A DNA stretch of 44,983 nt from the NCBI RefSeq assembly GCF_000735345.1, contig NZ_JMPJ01000073.1:1-44983 (forward strand), in the 5' to 3' direction. Position 1 is the stretch's first letter, and each line of letters starts with the position of its first letter. The stretch comes from Ewingella americana ATCC 33852 (GTDB lineage: Bacteria > Pseudomonadota > Gammaproteobacteria > Enterobacterales > Enterobacteriaceae). The position numbers were made by a program, and so were the translations under genes. The notes under the pieces are model-generated. The model ran no database searches and was not told the DNA's origin. It was given only the letters and a program-made list of their open reading frames with translations. This document shows, one piece after another, positions 40,538 through 44,983 of the stretch.

Positions 40538-41862
40538 TTGATATCAAACCCACGCTGCAACTGCTCGCCGACATCACCCCTTTTCGCAGCGTCGCCGGGG
40601 AAATTAACCAACAGCGCGAGTTGGCCCAGTGGCTGGAAAACTGGCTGCTCGACGAGTTGGGTGCCGAGCCGGTGCTGCCGGTCAGCGCGCAGCTTTCGCA
40701 GCCTGCCCCGCCGCTGGTTCACGCCCGCTTAGAACGCGGCGCGGCCAAAACGCTGGTGCTCTACAACATGTATGACGTGATGCCCGCCACCGACAGCGGC
40801 TGGGATATTCCGCCGTTTTCTGGCGGCGTGGTGGAGTGGCCGGAACTGGGCGAAGTCTACGTGGCGCGCGGCGCGGAGAACAATAAAGGCCCGCTGGCGG
40901 GCATGCTGATGGCGGTGAAAAACCTGCTGGATACTGGCCTGCTTAACGTCAATCTGGAATTTATTCTTGAAGGTGAAGAGGAGATCGGCAGCGGCTATTT
41001 GCGTCGCTATCTGGCCCGGAGTCCCTGCCCGATTGCTCCGGCAGAGGCCGTGCTGTTCCCCTCTCTGTGCGAATACGGCGGCGGCGCGCCGCGCGTTTAC
41101 CTCGGCTTTACCGGGCTGGCTGGCGGCAGACTCAGCGTCAGCGGCGGCGCGTGGGGTGGCCCGCATGCGGCCATTCACGCCAGCAACGCCAGTTGGATAG
41201 CCAACCCGGCATGGCGCTTAGTCGAAGCCCTTGGCCAAATCGCTCCGGCAAGCGCCAACGGCGTGTTGGCAAAAATCTTGCCCGATGCCCCGGCCAATGC
41301 CCTGCTTGGCGAGTTGGCGAAGACGTTCAGCATTGAAGAAGAACTGCGTTTTCGCCGCAGCGAGGCGCTGTCAGTCAGCGGCGACACCCTGAGCTGCCTG
41401 CAACAGTGGCTAGGCAGCGCGGTGCTGAACATAGCCGAGATCCACACGCAACCTCAGGGCGGGCGCGGAGTGATCCCACATCACGCCGAGGCCGAGTTCG
41501 CCCTGCGCACGCCGCCGGGCATTGACTCTGCCGCCCTGCTGTCTGCGATTCAACAGCAGCTTGCTACCTTGCCCGGCGCAGCATTACAGCTCGACGACAG
41601 TTACCCCGGATGCCGCTTTGGCCTAGAGGCCACGGGCGTCGAGCCGCTACTCGCCAGCTACCACCAGCAACAGGCCGTGCCACAGATCTGGCCGTGGGCG
41701 CCGGGTTGCGCGCCCGCCTACGCCTTCGCCCCCATCGCCCCGGCTTTTCTGATTGGCGGTCTGGGCCACGGCGGCAATGCCCACGGCGTCAACGAGTTCG
41801 TTACGCTGCGCGGTTTGCAGCGTTTTCAGCAATCCATTAGCGACTGGCTGACCGCATTTTGA
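40534..41862 (+). CDS. M20-family peptidase homologue with substituted metal ligands
   Basis: A 442-residue protein with M20 peptidase architecture: catalytic domain, lid domain (about 190-320), and a late AHGVNEFVTLRG. Catalytic Glu149 and ligand Glu150 (EGEEEIGS) are kept. In the motif usually written GHxD the His is Met79 (LYNMYDVMP), and the bridging Asp is Asn116 (ARGAENNKGP). The Asp that normally follows the next strand is also absent (LFPSLCEY). A standard dinuclear zinc site is therefore unlikely. It may be a divergent enzyme or a binding protein. A GTG start in a GTGA overlap couples it to the permease. Confidence 0.82.
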   Translation: MIDIKPTLQLLADITPFRSVAGEINQQRELAQWLENWLLDELGAEPVLPVSAQLSQPAPPLVHARLERGAAKTLVLYNMYDVMPATDSGWDIPPFSGGVVEWPELGEVYVARGAENNKGPLAGMLMAVKNLLDTGLLNVNLEFILEGEEEIGSGYLRRYLARSPCPIAPAEAVLFPSLCEYGGGAPRVYLGFTGLAGGRLSVSGGAWGGPHAAIHASNASWIANPAWRLVEALGQIAPASANGVLAKILPDAPANALLGELAKTFSIEEELRFRRSEALSVSGDTLSCLQQWLGSAVLNIAEIHTQPQGGRGVIPHHAEAEFALRTPPGIDSAALLSAIQQQLATLPGAALQLDDSYPGCRFGLEATGVEPLLASYHQQQAVPQIWPWAPGCAPAYAFAPIAPAFLIGGLGHGGNAHGVNEFVTLRGLQRFQQSISDWLTAF

Positions 41863-41882
41863 TTTTTCCGGCTTCTGGCCGG

Positions 41883-41901
41883 GCGTTAACACCAGGGAAC
41901 C
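41883..41901 (+). repeat. 19-base motif shared with the operon at 18396
   Basis: GCGTTAACACCAGGGAACC lies between the M20-like gene and the D-cysteine desulfhydrase-like gene and matches 18396-18414 at 17 of 19 bases. The two host operons are otherwise unrelated in sequence. Confidence 0.55.
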
Positions 41902-41928
41902 ACCCAACCTGACTTCAGGATAAAAAAT

Positions 41929-42927
41929 ATGCACAAGACAGATGATTTTGAACGCGTAGAACTCGGTTTCTTCCCCACGCCGCTTGAGCCGTTAACCCGC
42001 CTCGGCGAGTCGCTGGGTATCCAGCTGGACATCAAACGCGACGATTACACCGGCTTTGGCGGCGGCGGCAATAAAGTCCGTAAGCTGGAATATCTGATGG
42101 CCGACGCCGTGCGCCAGGGGATCAATGTGATCATTACCACCGGTGGGCACCAGTCCAACCATGCGCGCATGGTGGCAGCCGCGGCGCGTAAATTTGGCAT
42201 GAAGCCGGTGCTGGTGCTGCGCGGTAACTCGCCGGAGAGCTATCAGGGCAACCTGCTGCTCGACAAGCTGTTTGGCGCAGAGCTAGAGTTTCTCGACCCG
42301 GACGGCTATTTCACCCAGATTGCCGATGCGATGCAGGCTCACGCCGATGCTGCCACCGCGCGCGGCGAAAAGGCGCTGATTATCCCCCTCGGCGGTGCAA
42401 CCCCGCTGGGCGCGTTGGGCTATGTGCGAGCCGTGGAAGAGCTAGACGCGCAGCTCAAAGCCCGTGGCCAACAGCCGCCAGACGTCATTGTCGCCCCGAC
42501 CGGCTCCGGCGGCACGCTGGCGGGTTTGTATGTCGGCGCACGCCAGTATTGGCCACAGACCAAAATCGTTGGTATCAGCGTGAGTGCCAAGGCGCAGTGG
42601 TTTCAAGAGCGGATCTCCGCGATGGCGCAGGATTGCGCAGACCTGTTGCAATGGCCGCAAAGCTGGTCGCCAGAGGACATTTGGATTGAAGACGGCTTTG
42701 TCGGCGCGGCCTACGGCGTGCCTTCTGAAGGCGGGATCGAGGCCATCTATCGCGTGGCGCAGGCCGAAGGGGTGCTGCTTGACCCGGTTTACACCGGCAA
42801 AGCCATGCACGGCCTGATTTCACTGGTGCAGGAGGGCAAAATCCAACCCAACTCGCGAGTGATTTTCGTCCACTGCGGCGGCTCTCCGGCCCTCTATCCC
42901 TTCGCTCAAAAACTGCTGGAGCGCTGA
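41929..42927 (+). CDS. dcyD: D-cysteine desulfhydrase-like PLP enzyme
   Basis: A 332-residue fold-type II PLP enzyme of the D-cysteine desulfhydrase/ACC deaminase family. Predicted PLP lysine is Lys49 (GGGGNKVRKLEYL); GGHQSNH (72-78) is the substrate-side motif. Family members convert D-cysteine to pyruvate, H2S and ammonia, L-cysteate to pyruvate, sulfite and ammonia, or open ACC. The choice cannot be made from the motif alone, but the rhodanese downstream favours a sulfur substrate. The ATG is preceded by AGGATAAAAAAT, about 8 bases to the site. Confidence 0.85.
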   Translation: MHKTDDFERVELGFFPTPLEPLTRLGESLGIQLDIKRDDYTGFGGGGNKVRKLEYLMADAVRQGINVIITTGGHQSNHARMVAAAARKFGMKPVLVLRGNSPESYQGNLLLDKLFGAELEFLDPDGYFTQIADAMQAHADAATARGEKALIIPLGGATPLGALGYVRAVEELDAQLKARGQQPPDVIVAPTGSGGTLAGLYVGARQYWPQTKIVGISVSAKAQWFQERISAMAQDCADLLQWPQSWSPEDIWIEDGFVGAAYGVPSEGGIEAIYRVAQAEGVLLDPVYTGKAMHGLISLVQEGKIQPNSRVIFVHCGGSPALYPFAQKLLER

Positions 42928-42928
42928 G

Positions 42929-43945
42929 ATGTTGCCGATGCTGCGTTATCTGACTGCGCGAGACGTGCTGGCACTCGGCGGCGACAGCCCGCAGCGGGCG
43001 GTGCAGGACGTGACCGACGTGGTGCATTTGATGCGTAGCAATGCGGCACAGATGCCCGCCGAGACGCATGTCGATTTAGCATCACCGCGCGCCAAGGCTT
43101 ACGCGCTGCCCGCCAGCGTCGGCGGGCGGTTTAACGCCGCGGGCGTCAAATGGACGGCTCACCGCCCGCAGCCGCAAGACGGTTTTCCGCTGGCGCTGAC
43201 CATGACGCTGATAAATCAGGCCGACAGCGGCATGCCCGTCGGGCTGGTGGAAAGCGGCGGGCTGACCGCCACCCGCACCGCCGCAGTTTCCGCGCTGGCT
43301 CTGCGTTTAGCCGCACCGCGCCCGGTCAGGCGGGTGCTGTTGCTCGGCGCAGGCGTGCAGGCGCAGGCTCATCTGCATATGTTAAAAGCGCTTTTCCCTG
43401 AGTTGGATGGCCTGATCTGCTGGAACCGTTCCGCCGAGAAGCGCGACCAATTAGTGCAAAATTCCGGCCCTCTGCCTTGGCCAGTGGCGCTGCCGGACAG
43501 CCTCGAACAGGCGTTGTCGCAGCCTTTCGACGCGCTCATTACCTGTACCAGCGCCGCGGAGCCATTTCTCGGCCCCGAGGTGATGCAGCAGGGGCGAATC
43601 ATTCTGCAAGTGGGCTACCACGAGATGAGCTTTGAGGGTATTCGGCAAGCCAGCAAGGTCGTCGCCGATTTATGGGGCGACTTCTGCCAGACCAGCGCTA
43701 AAAGCCTGTTCCAGATGTATCGCGCCGGAGAGTTTAGCGCCGAACAGCTGGACGCCGACCTCGCGCAGTTGCTTATCGACCACTGGCGGCCTTCGGCAGA
43801 TGACTGCGTCTATTTCTCCTCATTTGGCCTGAACGTGTTTGATATCGCCCTCGCCGCCCGCCTGTTGCATGACGCCCAGCAGCAAGAGATCGGCCAGCTG
43901 TTACCCCTATTCAACGGAGCGCCTGATGCTCATTCAAGCCGCTGA
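42929..43945 (+). CDS. Ornithine cyclodeaminase/mu-crystallin family protein
   Basis: A 338-residue NAD(P)-binding protein: N-terminal substrate domain (RFNAAGVKWTAHRPQ) and a Rossmann motif (VLLLGAGVQAQAHLHMLKALFPEL). The family includes ornithine cyclodeaminase, alanine dehydrogenase (archaeal), and mu-crystallin, a ketimine reductase that acts on cyclic sulfur-containing ketimines. One base separates it from the PLP gene. It overlaps the rhodanese gene by 20 bases. A reductase for a cyclic imine from a sulfur amino acid would fit the setting, but is inference. Confidence 0.85.
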   Translation: MLPMLRYLTARDVLALGGDSPQRAVQDVTDVVHLMRSNAAQMPAETHVDLASPRAKAYALPASVGGRFNAAGVKWTAHRPQPQDGFPLALTMTLINQADSGMPVGLVESGGLTATRTAAVSALALRLAAPRPVRRVLLLGAGVQAQAHLHMLKALFPELDGLICWNRSAEKRDQLVQNSGPLPWPVALPDSLEQALSQPFDALITCTSAAEPFLGPEVMQQGRIILQVGYHEMSFEGIRQASKVVADLWGDFCQTSAKSLFQMYRAGEFSAEQLDADLAQLLIDHWRPSADDCVYFSSFGLNVFDIALAARLLHDAQQQEIGQLLPLFNGAPDAHSSR

Positions 43946-44747
43946 CTTATTGGCCCAATTGGCACGGGGCGAGCAATTTTTACTGATTGACGTGCGCGAA
44001 CAGGCTGACTGGCAGCAGGCTAGCTTGCCGAACGCGGTCAATCTCAACGTTTACGACTATTTTATCCCCGACTGCACCGAGGCGGGCCTCGCCACCATGG
44101 CGCACTCTTTCCAACAGGCTTGGCGGCAGCTTCCACAGGCAGAAAACCGCATTCCGGTATTCTTCGAGCAACGGGTGGGAATGCGCTCCCCGCGCGGCGC
44201 GTGGTTTGCGTGGTTTATCGGCTGCGAAGAGGCACTGATCCTTGACGGCGGGCTAGAAGCTTGGGTCGCTGCCGGAGGCCCATTAGCGCCGGGGCAAGGC
44301 GCATCGGCAGTTGTCTCGCCAAGCGAAATCCCCGCCCCCGCACTGACACCAAGGCAGCGCCAATGGGTTGCCAGCCGCGACGAAGTGATTGCCGCCGGTG
44401 GCGTGCAGAGTGTGATTTTGGACGCCAGACGCCCGAGCGAATTCGACGGCAGCTTTGTCCACGACTGCTGCCACCGCGCAGGCCGCATTCCTGGCGCACA
44501 CTTGCTGTTCTGGGAAGATGTACTGGAAAACGGCGCATTTCGACCCGCCGCTGAAATCGCCCAACGCGCCGAGCAGGCGGGTTTACACTCGCGACAGCGC
44601 ATTATGATTTACTGCCATCGCGGCGCTAGAGCCGCCACCGTTCTCGCCGCCCTCAGACTGGCGGGCTACCAAAACCTCGCAATTTACGTTGGCTCGTGGC
44701 ACGAATGGGCCGAGCACGAGGAGTTGGGTTCAGTGACGGGGAAGTGA
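43926..44747 (+). CDS. Two-domain rhodanese (sulfurtransferase)
   Basis: A 273-residue protein with two rhodanese domains. The first domain is inactive in its catalytic loop (FFEQRVGMRSPRG, no Cys). The second has the catalytic Cys230 in the loop CHRGARA. Rhodaneses move sulfane sulfur from thiosulfate or mercaptopyruvate. ATG at 43926 is chosen because GGAG lies 7 bases upstream; the open frame from 43839 lies inside the previous gene. Its position after a cysteine desulfhydrase-like gene suggests handling of released sulfur. Confidence 0.9.
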   Translation: MLIQAADLLAQLARGEQFLLIDVREQADWQQASLPNAVNLNVYDYFIPDCTEAGLATMAHSFQQAWRQLPQAENRIPVFFEQRVGMRSPRGAWFAWFIGCEEALILDGGLEAWVAAGGPLAPGQGASAVVSPSEIPAPALTPRQRQWVASRDEVIAAGGVQSVILDARRPSEFDGSFVHDCCHRAGRIPGAHLLFWEDVLENGAFRPAAEIAQRAEQAGLHSRQRIMIYCHRGARAATVLAALRLAGYQNLAIYVGSWHEWAEHEELGSVTGK

Positions 44748-44763
44748 TGCTAAAGCACGGCCT

Positions 44764-44983
44764 CTACCAGCTGCCGTAGGGGTAGATTTTGTTTTTGATG
44801 AAAGCCTTTGTTTCTTCTCCATATTCATAGCCATTAGAAAATCGGGTAATACCTTTACATGCATTTAACTGGTCACCTGAAAGTGTTTCTATGGCTAAAG
44901 GTGTAACATGGTAATTAGGATACTTACCCACATCTTGCAGCCAGACCGTGACTTTTCCTTCGGGTGCCAAACCTATAATCATG
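44764..44983 (-). CDS. DUF2931 family protein, C-terminal part
   Basis: The last 73 or so codons of a gene that starts beyond the right edge. IIGLAPEGKVTVWLQDVGKYPNY and the final YPYGSW-like end are typical of the DUF2931 family, lipoproteins of unknown function common in enterobacteria. It is convergent with the rhodanese gene, 16 bases apart. Confidence 0.7.
   Translation of the reverse strand, partial: MIIGLAPEGKVTVWLQDVGKYPNYHVTPLAIETLSGDQLNACKGITRFSNGYEYGEETKAFIKNKIYPYGSW

Overview
The window looks like chromosome from a member of the Enterobacterales. The genes are dense, GC-rich and of enterobacterial type: a type VI secretion vgrG/lipase/immunity island, many LysR, GlxA-AraC, TetR, RpiR and GntR regulators beside small oxidoreductases, and amino-acid and peptide ABC transporters. 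The genus cannot be fixed from sequence alone; a Serratia/Rahnella/Ewingella/Pantoea-like organism would fit. No tRNA, rRNA, CRISPR array, transposase or phage gene was seen. Nearly everything is accessory metabolism, competition or regulation.

Layout. (1) 1-6926: T6SS island, read leftwards as vgrG, a Tle3-type lipase effector, then at least three tandem copies of a Tli3-type lipoprotein immunity gene with an exact 743-bp period; a PAAR tip gene is divergent. (2) 7307-11574: maleylacetate reductase and hydroxyquinol 1,2-dioxygenase, the last two steps from hydroxyquinol to 3-oxoadipate, then an SDR divergent from a GlxA-type regulator. (3) 11595-14111: a CsoR/RcnR-type metal repressor with an adjacent palindromic operator and a DUF3147 membrane protein, a candidate double-glycine-leader microcin with a putative two-TM immunity protein, csaA, and a small periplasmic SecD-P1-like protein. 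(4) 14202-16176: LysR divergent from an NmrA-like protein. (5) 16489-23125: an RpiR-led operon with an agmatinase-family hydrolase, a polar amino-acid ABC transporter, RidA and an ArgE-like deacylase, apparently for uptake and breakdown of an N-acylated or guanidino amino compound.

(6) 23093-31936: oxidoreductases with their regulators. A TetR regulator, an SDR and an NmrA protein lie beside a MATE exporter and a metallo-beta-lactamase-fold hydrolase. The same 14-bp palindrome precedes both tetR and the MATE gene, which ties them into one predicted regulon. (7) 31937-32606: an AT-rich stretch without a recognised gene. (8) 32607-36359: Nudix hydrolase, a ParD-like/methionine aminopeptidase gene pair with three 11-bp-phased repeats upstream, a second GlxA regulator, and a variant GAPDH. 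(9) 36426-44747: a GntR regulator divergent from a seven-gene operon: peptide-type binding protein, two permeases (no ATPase), an M20 peptidase homologue whose metal ligands are substituted, a D-cysteine desulfhydrase-like PLP enzyme, an ornithine cyclodeaminase/mu-crystallin homologue and a rhodanese. This reads as import and breakdown of a sulfur-containing amino compound. (10) The window ends in the C-terminus of a DUF2931 protein.

The strongest candidates for something undescribed are the microcin-like pair (12583-13179), the M20/D-cysteine desulfhydrase/cyclodeaminase/rhodanese operon with its degenerate M20 enzyme, and the ParD-like/MetAP pair with phased repeats.
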